Shown here piece after piece: positions 1 through 9,445 of a stretch of DNA of 27,956 nucleotides (the first letter of the stretch is position 1; the number at the start of each line of letters is the position of its first letter). The stretch spans positions 693,277 to 721,232 of the forward strand of contig BFEA01000072.1 of NCBI GenBank assembly GCA_003427395.1, given 5' to 3'. The notes under the pieces were generated by a model. The model saw nothing but the letters and a program-made list of their open reading frames with translations, was not told the origin of the DNA and ran no database searches. Made by a program: the position numbers and the translations under genes. The DNA is from Chara braunii. Taxonomy: Eukaryota; Streptophyta; Charophyceae; Charales; Characeae.

Positions 1-117
1 CATGGAAATCACAGCAGAATGCGGGAATTTCAGCAAGGCATTCATTCCAGCGGCAAATCCCAGAAATCAGCAGTGTTCTCAGTCTGTGTTTTTGGAGGGT
101 CATTACATTTCTCAAAA
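1..117. other. Unassigned sequence at window edge
   Basis: Both strands carry short open frames with no recognisable domain. The stretch lies just outside the first copy of the dispersed LINE 3'-UTR repeat and has no poly(T) tract at that boundary, so it may be flanking DNA or a degraded tail of the element. Confidence 0.4.
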
Positions 118-330
118 CAGCACCTTATGGTCTTGGCGCCATATCCATTATGGGGAGCATCAGTCCGGTTTCTTTTCCACCGGCAAGTCATGGTAATACA
201 ACAACATACATACACACGCTTCCTTCCATCTGGCCAAAGGAACCCTGAACAGCATTGATTGCTCCATCTTCGTGGAGGATTGACTGTCAGCTTGCCTTTG
301 TACCCAACGTCCTCTCAGCTAGGGTATACC
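118..330 (-). repeat. LINE 3'-UTR repeat, copy 1
   Basis: About 210 bp that recurs at 15660-15880 and 16010-16230, always in the same orientation. Shared blocks include GGGGAGCATCAGTCCGGTT, a middle block CAGCATTGATT and the end block GGATTGACTGTCAGCTTGCC. The other two copies lie at the 3' end of minus-strand LINE material, one directly next to poly(T), so this repeat is read as the terminal 3' UTR of that LINE family. Copy 1 lacks a visible poly(T) tail, which suggests decay. LINE ORF2 homology of the same orientation resumes at 1382 after the intervening LTR, as expected for one element split by an insertion. Confidence 0.8.
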
Positions 331-456
331 CTGGTTGTCGGGTATCCTTAAAGCTCACGACTTTGAGAGAGGCACAATCCTGTCCATACGCAAATGTCTC
401 TTGTGTTGGCGTCTCTCGGTGCTCTCTCTGCTCTTCCTTGCCCTTCCCCTTTCATG

Positions 457-1381
457 TGCGAGGCTCAAGGCCTCGGTGAGCCCTACTGGGCCCTGTTTTC
501 AGCAATATCGGCCGCCCTAAGTGAAGGCAGGCCTGACAGGGGACGAGAGGCCTATTTCGGGCTTTCCACACAACTGGGAAATTTAGGCAGTTGTGCAGCG
601 CCAGTTAGTTGAGAAAGCCCAGGCCCTGCCTGCCTTTTTCCAAATGTCTCTGAGGCAGGCCCTGGGCTAGACACGGGGCAAGGACTGCACACAGGCTGCC
701 GGCAGTTGGACACGGGTAACCACCCCAGGCCCTGTGACTGATTCCCTTGGACCGGGGCTCAGCCACTTGGGGCCTACCGGAAGCTTCTGGGCAGAGGCCC
801 AGCGCAGCCAGGCAGCACGCAGCAGCTGGGCCACTTCCATATACGAAAGTGCCAGCCTCCGCATTCGGCATTCGGCCACTTGCTACATGCTGCGCTACTG
901 GCAGGCAAGCACCCACGCGCTCATGGCCGAGCAGGGTAAACGCAGTCAGCCATAGCCGATCTGGCCTGCGAGATGCTGGATGGGGTGCATGGTGGTCCTT
1001 GGGTTCATGTGGCATCTGTGTGCAGGGATCGAGGTTGTGAGTGAAGTGTGAGACATAGCTGGTGCTTGAGGCAAACGACATTGGCCGATATCTGCTCGTA
1101 CTTCGGGGAGCTGTTGACGTCACCAGCGGCATTGTACATAGGCTAGATAGAATCTGCCATTCGTAGTCTGGGGGCTGAGCGCCAGATAGGAAGTTGACAT
1201 TGGTTCATTGTTGATGATGATGAGACTATTCCAACATTGTCACATGTGAACTTTTGCTGTGCTCTTGTTTTGGTGGAACTCGAGTTGCAATTCTGCTTTT
1301 GGTTCGAGGTCACGACTATCTGGTTTCATGTGTATGATGCTCCTTGGTTTCTGGAATTCGCTATCACTCATTTTCCTTGCA
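457..1381 (+). mobile_element. Ty3/gypsy-type LTR, copy 1
   Basis: About 925 bp repeated at 4300-5248. Homology begins at TGCGAGG in both copies and ends at CCTTGCA; the reverse complement of the end is TGCAAGG, so the termini form a short inverted repeat starting TG and ending CA, as LTRs do. Shared internal blocks include GGCCGCCCTAAGTGAAGGC and GGTTCGAGGTCACGACTATC. LINE-derived sequence of one orientation flanks it on both sides, and no primer-binding site follows at 1382, so it behaves more like a solo LTR than the 5' LTR of the downstream element. No exact 5-bp target duplication is visible (left TCATG, right CAAGT). Confidence 0.85.
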
Positions 1382-1978
1382 CAAGTGTGCCTTGTTGCTG
1401 TCTTCTTCCACTGTTCCCCTGGTTGCCCTGATATAACGGATAGTAGCCGGTATATCTTGTGTCCAGGAAACCTCCCGACCTGTTGCCATGTCTGAGTCAT
1501 GCCAGTCTTTCCACCTCAGACTGAGATCATTTAGGCCTGCGACTTTGCCTCCTGCCAGCCAAATTGTACTTGAACTTCGCAAGCACCATTTGTTTTGTTT
1601 CCGGACTGTTCTGCACCCAGATTTTGACCTTCTTCCACTGGCATGGAATCTCCGCCTCGATCATCCCTTTGGTGGCTGCCCACACGTTTTCCCGTGGATT
1701 CTTGGAACCCTCCAGCGTTCTGCTGCATCTCTCTTTCCAAATTGCCCAGAGTGTGACCTTCCGTATCATTCCGAACCATATCCTTTCAGATTTGCTCAGG
1801 TTAGGGGTAGGTTAGTTCAGAGGAGTAGTTTAAGGGGGTGTTCGGGAAGAGGAGACACGAAAAGGCTGTCCCATAGGTCAGATGCCCTCGCCCAATATTT
1901 TGTGGTTTCTTTGCATTTAATTAAGCAATGTGTAAGAGAGTGTATTATATCTTCTTGTTCCTGATCTGAGTACAGATA
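1382..1978 (-). pseudogene. LINE ORF2 C-terminal fragment
   Basis: Minus-strand frames match the end of ORF2 of the large LINE at 16-24 kb. Around 1690-1770 the translation contains KVTLWAIWKERCSRTLEG, matching KVTLWVIWKERCSRTIEG there, followed by the equivalents of NPRE, MIEAEI and, in another frame, WKDWHDS. The match fades near 1975. Several frameshifts separate the blocks, and neither endonuclease nor RT is present. It is the 5' (higher-coordinate) part of the same LINE remnant whose 3' UTR lies at 118-330, split by the LTR. Confidence 0.8.
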
Positions 1979-2317
1979 TCAGAGCAGTTCTGATCGTTCC
2001 TGTGACGAGGCAGAGGCAGAGCAGCGAGGCTGGGAGAGAGAGGGAGAGTGAGAGCACACACACACGCTCACTCAACTTGACACAGACTCGACAAGACTCG
2101 ACGGACGCAGACACAAAGTGGCAAAAGTCGCAAAGTCGCTGTCTTGAATTCCTGAACACAATGTCGAAGCAAAGTCGCACTGAACACAAGCACTGAGGCT
2201 GAAAACTTGGTGCCCATACTGGGCTTGAGTCCGTACGTAAGTACCGGACTCAAGTACGGTCCTGAGGGCGAAAATGAAAATGCCTGAGGGCCAGAACTGA
2301 AAATTGAAAGTCTGAGA
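1979..2317 (+). other. Non-coding leader-like region of gypsy element 1
   Basis: Lies between the end of LINE homology and the first gypsy pol homology. It is purine-rich at first, with a short (AC)n tract near 2056-2064 and a strong hairpin at 2224-2254. ATATCAGAGCAG near 1976-1987 partly resembles the plant initiator-Met tRNA primer-binding site, but it overlaps the fading LINE match. No gag, protease or RT catalytic region is present, so a deletion has joined leader-like DNA to the end of RT. Confidence 0.4.
2224..2254. repeat. Inverted repeat / hairpin
   Basis: CTTGAGTCCGTAC (2224-2236) is followed by the loop GTAA and by GTACCGGACTCAAG (2241-2254). The arms pair over 13 bases with a single bulged base. 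Function unknown. Confidence 0.8.
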
Positions 2318-4265
2318 GTGGGCCAGAATATCGGATGCGCGGCTGCTTTCAGACATCTGAAGCATGCGTTGACGCATCATGAGGTCTTGAAACTTCCTGA
2401 TCCTCACCAGCCATTTGTAGTAACTACGAATGCTAGCCAATATGGCATAGGCGCCGTACTTGCGCAGCAGGAGGGGAAGAAGTTGTGGCCAGTAGAGTAC
2501 ATGTCCAAAAAGATGCCCTCTCAGAAGTTGGCTAAGTCCACCTATGAGAAGGAACTCTATGCGATCTACAAGGCGCTCACCCATTGGAGATACTATCTCC
2601 TTGGGAGGTTCTTCTACGTCAGGACTGATCACCAGACCTTGAAGTGGATGAGAACCCAGTCTGTGCTCTCTGACGCTTTGAAGCGTTGGATTGAAGTCAT
2701 AGAGCAGTATGACTTTGAGCCCCAGTACATCAAGGGCGAGTACAACAAGGTTGCTGATGCACTGTCGCGTAGACCAGATTTCTCTGGTGCACTGATCACT
2801 GAGTTTGGGCTTACAGACGATGTTACTCAGTCTATGGTGGAAGTCTATCGCGAGGACCGATTTATGTCTGAGATCATACGCAGACTCGAGATGAAGGACA
2901 AAGCAACTTCTGCCGAGTTTGAGTTGGTCAACGGATTGCTGTTCCTTGAGAAGGCAGGGAATAAACGTCTGTGTGTGCCAGATAGGGAGTCTTTGCGTAG
3001 TGTATTTTTAGGTGAGTGTCATGATGCCACCAAACATTTTGGTTTTAAGAAGACTGCAACCAATCTGTTGCAGCGGTTCTGGTGGCCCACGATGATGAGA
3101 GATGCCAAGCTGTACGCGGAGACTTGTCAAGTGTGTCAGAGAGACAAGCCCCGGTGACACCCTGGTCACCGGCAAGAGTGGAGTGAGACACATCTTTGTC
3201 ATTGTAGATAGATTTAGTAAGTACGCTAGGTTAATTGCTATGCCGGAGACAGCGAAAACCGAGTACGTGATCAGATTGTTCAAGGAGAACTGGGTCAGAG
3301 ATTTTGGTCTGCCTAAGTCCATCGTGAGTGACAGGGATGTCAGATTCACCAGTGAGTTGTGGAAGGTTGTCGCTGCCGAACAGGGAACGCAGTTGTAGAT
3401 GACTTCTGGGAATCACCCAGAGGCCAATGGCCAAGCCGAGCAACTGAACCGCGTTGTACAACACCTGCTGTGGCATTACATCAAGCCCAATCAGGTGGAC
3501 TGGGATGAGAAGCTTGCTCACATCGCCAACTTGTACAATAACGTTGTGCACAGCGCCACCGGGGTGAGCCCAAAAAGCTTATTACCGACCTTCAAGCCTA
3601 GACTGCCCTTAGATTTTCTCCTTCCTGAGAACCAGCCAACTGCGGCACCGGGTACCTTAGAATTCGCTTATAGTTACGAACAGAAAATGCAGCAGGCAGT
3701 AGAACAGATGCAAAAGGCACAGGCGGCAATGATAGAATTTGAAAACAGGCACCGCCGCCCATCTACATTCCAAGTTGGGGACAGAGTCTGGGTTAAGTCC
3801 TCAGAACTGGGACAGGAGCACGGGATCTCCCGCAAGCTCATGCCTCAGTACTTCGGACCTTGGGAGGTCTTAGACATCGTCGGGACTGATCCGGATGGAC
3901 CGTCTTATGTAATCCGGATCCCTGGTCATCTCCGCACTTATCCCGTCTTTCACGCTTCTAAGCTTGCACCTTCCAAGGAAACTGATCAGTTTCCCTCTCG
4001 TCGCTTAATACTGCCCCCAACCATGGATGGAGAGGTCGACATCGATGACATCGTCGACCATAAGGAAATGCCAGTTCCAAGACCGACAGGCAGGGGACGT
4101 CCTCCAAAACCGAAGCTGCAATACCGGGTTCGGTTCAGACATCACACGGATCCAAATGAGGATCGATGGTTCACCAGAGAGGAACTGATGCAGACCGCTC
4201 CTCAGGTTGGTGCCCAATATGAAAAGTCTCTGCAGAAGGGAAAGCGCCAGATTATCGAAGACTGA
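2318..4265 (+). pseudogene. pol: Gypsy pol: RNase H-integrase-chromodomain, broken
   Basis: Segment one (2318-3157) begins at the end of RT and covers RNase H. TNASQYGIGAVL stands where the family has TDAS, so the first catalytic Asp is Asn; KEL, RTDHQTL and VADALSR follow intact. The integrase zinc domain is present (ECHD, KHFG, CQVCQ). At about 3150-3165 a deletion with frameshift removes the stretch expected to carry the first catalytic Asp. Segment two (3102-3398) has IVDRFSKYARL and the second catalytic Asp (SDRD), then an in-frame TAG at 3396-3398. Segment three (3399-4265), same frame, holds the catalytic Glu region (NGQAEQ), a GPY/F-like module (YFGPWEVLD, YPVFHASKL) and a chromodomain-like tail (YRVRF, DRWFTREEL). 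It cannot yield active enzyme. Confidence 0.9.
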
Positions 4266-4290
4266 ACTTCTCAGAGGACTATCAAAGTTA

Positions 4291-4299
4291 TGGAGGGAA
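4291..4299 (+). promoter_or_regulatory. Polypurine tract before the 3' LTR
   Basis: TGGAGGGAA lies directly against the LTR start TGCGAGG and 25 bases after the pol stop. In LTR retroelements such a purine run primes plus-strand DNA synthesis. Its position fixes 4300 as the LTR boundary. Confidence 0.65.
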
Positions 4300-5248
4300 T
4301 GCGAGGCCAAGGCCCCGATGAGCCCCTTTTATGCCCTGTTATGCAGCACGTCGGCCGGCGGCCGCCCTAAGTGAAGGCGGGCTCGACGAGGGCCTGAAGG
4401 CCCTATCTCGGTCACCACGCAACTGTGGAAAATTCAGGCAGTTGCGCAGCGCCAGTTGGTTGAAGAGCACCCAGGCCCAAGCCGCTTGTTTGCATGTATG
4501 GAAGGCAGGCCCTGGGCTGGATACGGGATATGGGCCAAACACAGGCCGAGGATAGTTGGGCACAAGTAACCCCCACAGGCCCTGGGCCTGATTCGTTTGG
4601 ACTGGGCCTCAACCTACCAAGGCCTACCGGAAGCCTCTTGGGAAAGGCCCAGCGCAGCCTGGGACAGAAGGCAGGCAGGCCACTTCCATATAGCAAAGGG
4701 CCTGCCTCCGCATTGAGGGGATTCGGGTGTTGGCTCCATGCTGCGCAAGCGCTGCTGCGCCGAAGCTGGCTAGCGCTCACGCGCTCACGGGCGAGCAGGA
4801 AGGAGCAGGCAGCCATAGCCGAGCTGCACTGCTGTGAGCTGGGTGTGGCGCAGGGTGGTCCTTGGGTGCATGTGGCATCTGTGTGTTGGGGAACGAGGTT
4901 GTGAGTGATGTGAGAGACATACCTCGTACTGGAAGCGTGCGGCATTGGACGCTATCTGCTCGTACTTCGGGAGAGCTGTTGTCGCCATCTTCGGCATTGT
5001 AGTCTAGATAGATAGGATCTGCCATCTGTAGTCTGGGCGCGGAGCACCAGATAGGATATCAACATTGGTTCTTCGTTGATGATGATGATGAGACTATTCC
5101 AGCATTGTCAATTATGAGCTTCTGGTGTACTCTTATTTGGTGAAACTCGTGATGCAATTCTGCTTTTGGTTCGAGGTCACGACTATCTGGTCTTATGTGT
5201 ATGATGTTGTTTGATTGTTGAAGTTCGCTATTGCTCATCTTCCTTGCA
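4300..5248 (+). mobile_element. Gypsy 3' LTR (LTR copy 2)
   Basis: About 949 bp homologous along its length to 457-1381, with many substitutions and indels, so the copies are old or from different insertions. It starts TGCGAGG, ends CCTTGCA, and follows a polypurine tract, as a 3' LTR should. The 3' flank GCTGG does not match the 5 bases left of LTR copy 1 (TCATG), so the two LTRs are not demonstrably one insertion. Confidence 0.85.
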
Positions 5249-5251
5249 GCT

Positions 5252-5455
5252 GGGGAAACACAGGGTTTTCCTACTGATGAGCTACGAGTTATGCGTACTG
5301 ATGGACTACTGAGAGGGAACAGAGTTTGCTTACTAATGAACTACAGGGTTAGGAACTGTAGGGGAACAGGGTTGTCCTACTGATGGACTACAAGGTTATG
5401 ATCTGAGGGGGGAACAGGGTCGTATTGATGAGCTATTGGGCGAAAGGGTTCTGTG
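5252..5455. repeat. Degenerate tandem repeat, about 45-60 bp unit
   Basis: Four imperfect units in a row share GGGGAACAGGGTTGTCCTAC, TGATGGACTAC and a following GGTTATG-like block. Units begin near 5253, 5316, 5362 and 5408, with unequal lengths. No coding potential is evident. It lies next to the 3' LTR and may belong to the 3' end of the neighbouring minus-strand element. Confidence 0.65.
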
Positions 5456-6129
5456 AGAAAAAATAAAGAAAGGAAAATTATTTTGCAGTGTTCGGGGGTT
5501 GGGGTTTCTGAGGATCTCAAAGTGAATGGGGTTGGGGGGAAAATCGCAGGTTCTGCAAAATGGTCTGGCTGAGAGTCTTGAAGCAGGTCTTGAAGCAAGT
5601 CCAGGTACAAAATGGTGATGATAAACCAATCTTCAGCAGGCTTGTGACGTGTAGTAGCGAGGGTTCCAGCTTGAAAGAAGTAGTGTAGCAGTCCAATCGA
5701 TGAAGGTCCAAGTGCCAGGGTGCGTCCTGTACATGATCCTGATGATGAAGTCTGATCTGGGGAGCAGGTCGCAGACTGATCCTGATGTCCATGTCAAGAG
5801 TGCTGCTCCAGAAGTCTGCGAGTCCAGGTGCCGGCCAATGGGACAGCATGGTGGCCAACCAGCTGCTTATCCGGGTGCGCTTGCCATTAGATCCTTTATC
5901 GTCGGCGATGCGCAGGAGCCACAGGTAAGGCTTGGACAAGAGAGACAGAGGATGTGGCAGAGGACAGATTGGGGAACGATACAGAGGCAAGAGCGGATCA
6001 GACAGGCAGAGGTCGAGGGGCAGGGGCTTTGCTGGGTGCAGGGGGTGTGTGTGGAGCAATGAGGCAGGGTTTATGCAGGGTATATGGGTGTTATGCGTAG
6101 TATATAGCTAGGATACAGGCTGAGCACGA
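5456..6129 (-). other. 3' flank of chromovirus 2, possible LTR/UTR
   Basis: Downstream, in the minus direction, of the chromodomain end. A 3' LTR is expected here, but no second copy exists in the window to prove it and no clear polypurine tract is seen after the pol end. A minus-strand open frame (5517-6059) has no recognised domain. CTTGAAGCAGGT and CTTGAAGCAAGT repeat side by side near 5577-5600. Confidence 0.35.
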
Positions 6130-8195
6130 TCATAGGCACGAACAAGTTTCATGGCATTCTTCGAGATTATCGAGGGGTTCCCATGTAGATTCTTCATCTA
6201 GGCATCCGGTCCATTTGACTTTGTATTCAGTGATTGGTTCCGGGTGATCGGATACTTGAGTTGTTCTTCGTCCTACGATAGATTCTACCACGAATTCTGG
6301 CCCGGTAGGTAGCATGATTGGTGGCTGTCTACGATATGGGCGGTCGACAAATTGTGGAGATAATTCATGGTATTCTTTTAAGTACTCGACATGGAAGACA
6401 GGGTGAACACGACGCATGGCAGGGGGTAGTTGGAGTTCGTAATTTACAGGGGATGTTTGTTCAATGACAGGGAATGGACCGAGCCACTTGTTTGAGAGTT
6501 TCTTGGTCAAGTCGTGTTCGGGTTCAAAGCGTTTGGCGGAGAGCCAGACTTTGTCCCCTACTTTGAATGTGATATCTCGTTTGTGCTTGTTGGTCTTGTT
6601 GGCCTGTTGTTGTGGGTTCTTTCAATGGCGTCAGTGGCTATTTCGAGGAGGCGGTTCATTGTTGCAACCCATTCATTGAGAGAAGGACGGGGAGTGGATG
6701 GGTTGAGCTGCGAGCGGCAAGTCTGAGGGCAAGCGGGGATGGTAGCCAAGGTCAAGGTAGTATGGGGACATGCCAGTGGAAGGGCAGACAACGTTGTTGT
6801 AGGCAATCTCAATGGCGGTGAGCAACTGATCCCAATCGTGCTGGTGTCGATGACAATACTTCCGCAGGATCCTTTGGAGAGTATCTTTCATCTTTTCGGT
6901 CTGGCCATCAGTCCGGGGATGGAATGCAGTGTTGTACTTGAGAGTGGTGTCGTAGGCTTTGAACACGTTTTTCGGAACTTTTTCCAAAATTGGGAAAGTA
7001 AGCGAGGATCACGGTCACTGATGATGTTTTCAGGGAGACCGTGATGGCGTGCGACATGATTGAAGAAGAGTGGCGACGTCTTTGGCATTGTAAGAAGTGG
7101 TGCAAGGAATGAGACGGGCCTGCTTGGTCAAGCGGCAAACAATGACGTAGATGCAATCATAGTCGTGGTTGGTCTTGGGGAGACCGCACACGAAATCCAT
7201 AGAGATGGACTGCCACCTATGGGTGGGGATAGGCAATGACTGGTGTTTGTCAGGCTTGGCCTGGTTTGAGGGGTTGAATGCCTAACAAGTGGGGCATGAT
7301 CGGATGTATGCTTTGACGTCCACGAGGAGTGAGGGTCAGTAGAAGTTGCGAGAGACGGTGTCAAATGTCTTCTGGAAAGGTGTCCTATGGTCTTGGCGCC
7401 GTGGTGTTCGGCCAAGAGTTGGGTACGAATACCACGTGCATCAGGGATACAGAGTCGACGAGTGCCTTTAGTGTTAATGTACAAGAGATTGTCATGGAGG
7501 GAGTAGTCGGGGACAGGAGCAAGGTCGCCAAGCTTGTTGTAGATGGTAGAGAAATCGAGGCATGAAGAGTACCCGTGAGTATAGCGGTGGTGGAGTGAAG
7601 GTAGGAGCTGAACATGAGTCATGGCGGCTTAGACTTTCTCAGGGGCCTTGTGATCGGGTCATCGAGAGAGGGCATCAGCGACACCGTTGCTTTTGTCGAG
7701 GTTGTAATAGATGGTAAATGTAAACTGGGCGAGAAAGTCTAACCGTCGAGCTTGGCGGGGTGTGATATCTTTCTTGGTGAGTATGCTTGAGACGATGGTG
7801 TTGTCTGTGCGGATAGTGAAGTGTTGACCGTCGAGGTATCGGCGCCAGACTTCGAAGGCCATGGATGACGACGAAGAGTTCCTTCTCATTGGCGGGATAG
7901 TTCATCTCCACGGGGATGAGCTTCTTGCTTGCAAATGCGATAGGATACTCGTCGGGTGGAGCCTCCGAGTGGGTGCGGGAATCCTTTATGGAGGGGGGTC
8001 CGGGATATCGCGGGGGAAGTGTTGGGAGAGGACGGCTCCAATAGCAAAGTATGAGGCATCCGTGGTAACATAGAAGTGTCCAGAAGACAGTGCAGCAACT
8101 GAAGGACACACTAAAATACTGCCACAATATTGAGGAGAACCTTGAGAGGTTGATATTCGAAATTCCCCTGGATTGAGTGCGTATCCTGCGCAAAG
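6130..8195 (-). pseudogene. pol: Chromovirus 2 pol: RNase H-integrase-chromodomain, frameshifted
   Basis: Reading from 8195 down. RNase H: TTDASYFAIGAVLSQ, NEKELF, RTDNT and VADALSR are all visible but lie in more than one frame. The integrase zinc region follows (RRLCIPDARG, EHH, GH, CPTC), with stops after FY and after CPTC. The core has SMDFVCGLP for the first Asp, ISDRDPRL for the second, and HPRTDGQTE for the Glu. IVCRLTK stands where the family usually has VDRLTK. The last open part (6510-6130) holds a GPF module (NKWLGPFPVIEQ) and a canonical chromodomain (FVVESIV, YKVKWTG, ESTWEPLDNLEE). Upstream RT is replaced by a LINE at about 8195. Confidence 0.9.
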
Positions 8196-9445
8196 GGCCA
8201 CAACTGGAAGAAGGGGACTGGGTGTCTGTACCGGGCGACTCAGAAAGCGTGGGAAATGTGGTGGACGTGCGGTCGGATGAAACTTTAATTAATCTTTTTC
8301 ACATAGGCAAGGATAACGTCGTGCCGTCGGATGAAAGTTTGATTAATCTTTTTCACATAGGCAAGGATAACGTCCTTACCCAATACTCCCTGGATGTGAC
8401 GAGATGGGGAAAAAACAAGGAACTACAAAGGATCCGTGTACTACGGGACAAGGATGTATGGACCGCATATCAGCCAAACACCCCATTGGTCGAACTCCCT
8501 TTGGATCCGGAGGAATGGCGGTGGTCACACCCACGGAAAAGCAGATCTCGGGGGAAAACAAAGCTGCAGAACCTAACAGTGAAGGCAACGTACCGCCTGT
8601 TGTGCCCCAAACTAAACATTAAGGAAAAGGTAAAGGAAAGATGGAGATCCCAATTAAATGTAGGAACCGAGGTGATCCGTCCTATCCGTTGGTTCACTGC
8701 CACCAGGGCCAGGCCAGCAAAGATGGCCTCACTGCAGTGGCAGGTAGAACATCGTTGCTTACCCACCAACGACTGGTTGATAGATCACACCCATCTAGAG
8801 CAGAGAAGACAGGTGTTACCCTGGTGCAAAGCGTGCCACACTGTCTTCCCCTCCCCCAGAATCCCGGAAACTATAGAACACATATTCATGCAATGTCCGA
8901 GTGCAGTCCTCACATGGCGATGGTGGGATAAAATCTGGTCCCGTCTGGACACTGGGTCAAAATGGCCTTGGGACTGGAAAGCCATTCTATGCGAGACATG
9001 GTCCTCCCCCACGGATAGCACCTTCGAAAATAACATGTTTAAAACAGGAAGGAGAGCTGTCATGTGGGCCCTCTGGAGGAAACGTTGTATACATGCCATA
9101 GAGGGAGCCCGCACGGCGGAGGGAGAGGTGACAGATATGATAAAACAATATGTCCAACAAGAACTAACGGTACAATGGCAAAGAATTAAGAATCAATTGG
9201 ACCTGTTTCACTCATCCAAAGATATAGTACAAACAATCCAGCAATTTTCAAGGGACTGGTTGGGCAGCGAGAATGGGGGCTGGATTGCCTCCGTCAGATG
9301 GGAAGGCAGGCCTACCCAGGGTGACCGCCAGGGAGAGTTAGAAAGGACTACCGTGTTTGCTTCAAAGACTGGACAGTGGTGGGCCAGGAGTTCCTGCTGT
9401 GACCATCCACAGAATTTCCCGATCCCGTCCCGCCCCACCATTTAG
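8177..9445 (+). pseudogene. LINE ORF2 C-terminal region with zf-RVT-like motif, open frame
   Basis: 422 codons uninterrupted; the formal start falls in junction DNA, so it is not a natural start. It carries only the region downstream of the RT. ELPLDPEEWRWSH (about residues 105-120) matches LEFDPAEWAW of the large LINE. The zinc motif CKACH...ETIEHIFMQC (about 215-240) has the zf-RVT arrangement of a CxxC, a His and a final Cys. Later blocks include MWALWRKRCIHAIEGA, equivalent to LWVIWKERCSRTIEG. A 54-bp tandem duplication lies near the start (residues 33-68) and keeps frame. No endonuclease or RT remains, so it is a dead fragment, but recent enough to stay open. Confidence 0.85.
8273..8380 (+). 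repeat. In-frame 54-bp tandem duplication
   Basis: 8273-8326 is repeated at 8327-8380 with few differences. Translated, it is an 18-residue unit, SDE(T/S)LINLFHIGKDNV plus two residues, occurring twice. The exact multiple of three keeps the LINE frame open. Confidence 0.95.

Larger units (their letters stand above)
1979..5248 (+). mobile_element. Ty3/gypsy chromovirus-like element 1, internally deleted
   Basis: Order on the plus strand: leader-like region, RT connection/RNase H, integrase zinc domain, integrase core, GPY/F-like module and chromodomain-like tail (2318-4265), purine tract (4291-4299) and 3' LTR (4300-5248). RNase H before integrase and a C-terminal chromodomain-like module identify a Ty3/gypsy element of chromovirus type. 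Gag, protease and the RT palm are missing. The same-family LTR at 457-1381 could be its 5' LTR, but LINE sequence lies between them, so the 5' boundary is uncertain. Confidence 0.75.
5456..8195 (-). mobile_element. Ty3/gypsy chromovirus element 2, truncated
   Basis: Minus-strand element with gypsy domain order and a classical chromodomain, clearly a different family from element 1: their integrase and C-terminal sequences diverge strongly. Its 5' half (LTR, gag, protease, RT) is absent. The break coincides with the start of plus-strand LINE sequence, which suggests that the LINE integrated into it or that a deletion joined the two. Confidence 0.75.

Noticed and set aside
605-1132. 175-codon minus-strand open frame inside LTR copy 1
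   Set aside because: The same LTR at 4300-5248 has a similar-length but non-equivalent frame, and no domain is recognisable. It is chance opening in GC-rich LTR DNA.
1308-1318. GGTTCGAGGTC as a tRNA B-box
   Set aside because: No A-box or cloverleaf is present upstream, and the motif is part of the LTR, repeated near 5170.
2072-2632. 186-codon minus-strand frame over the RNase H region
   Set aside because: It is the shadow of the plus-strand pol, whose RNase H motifs are unambiguous.
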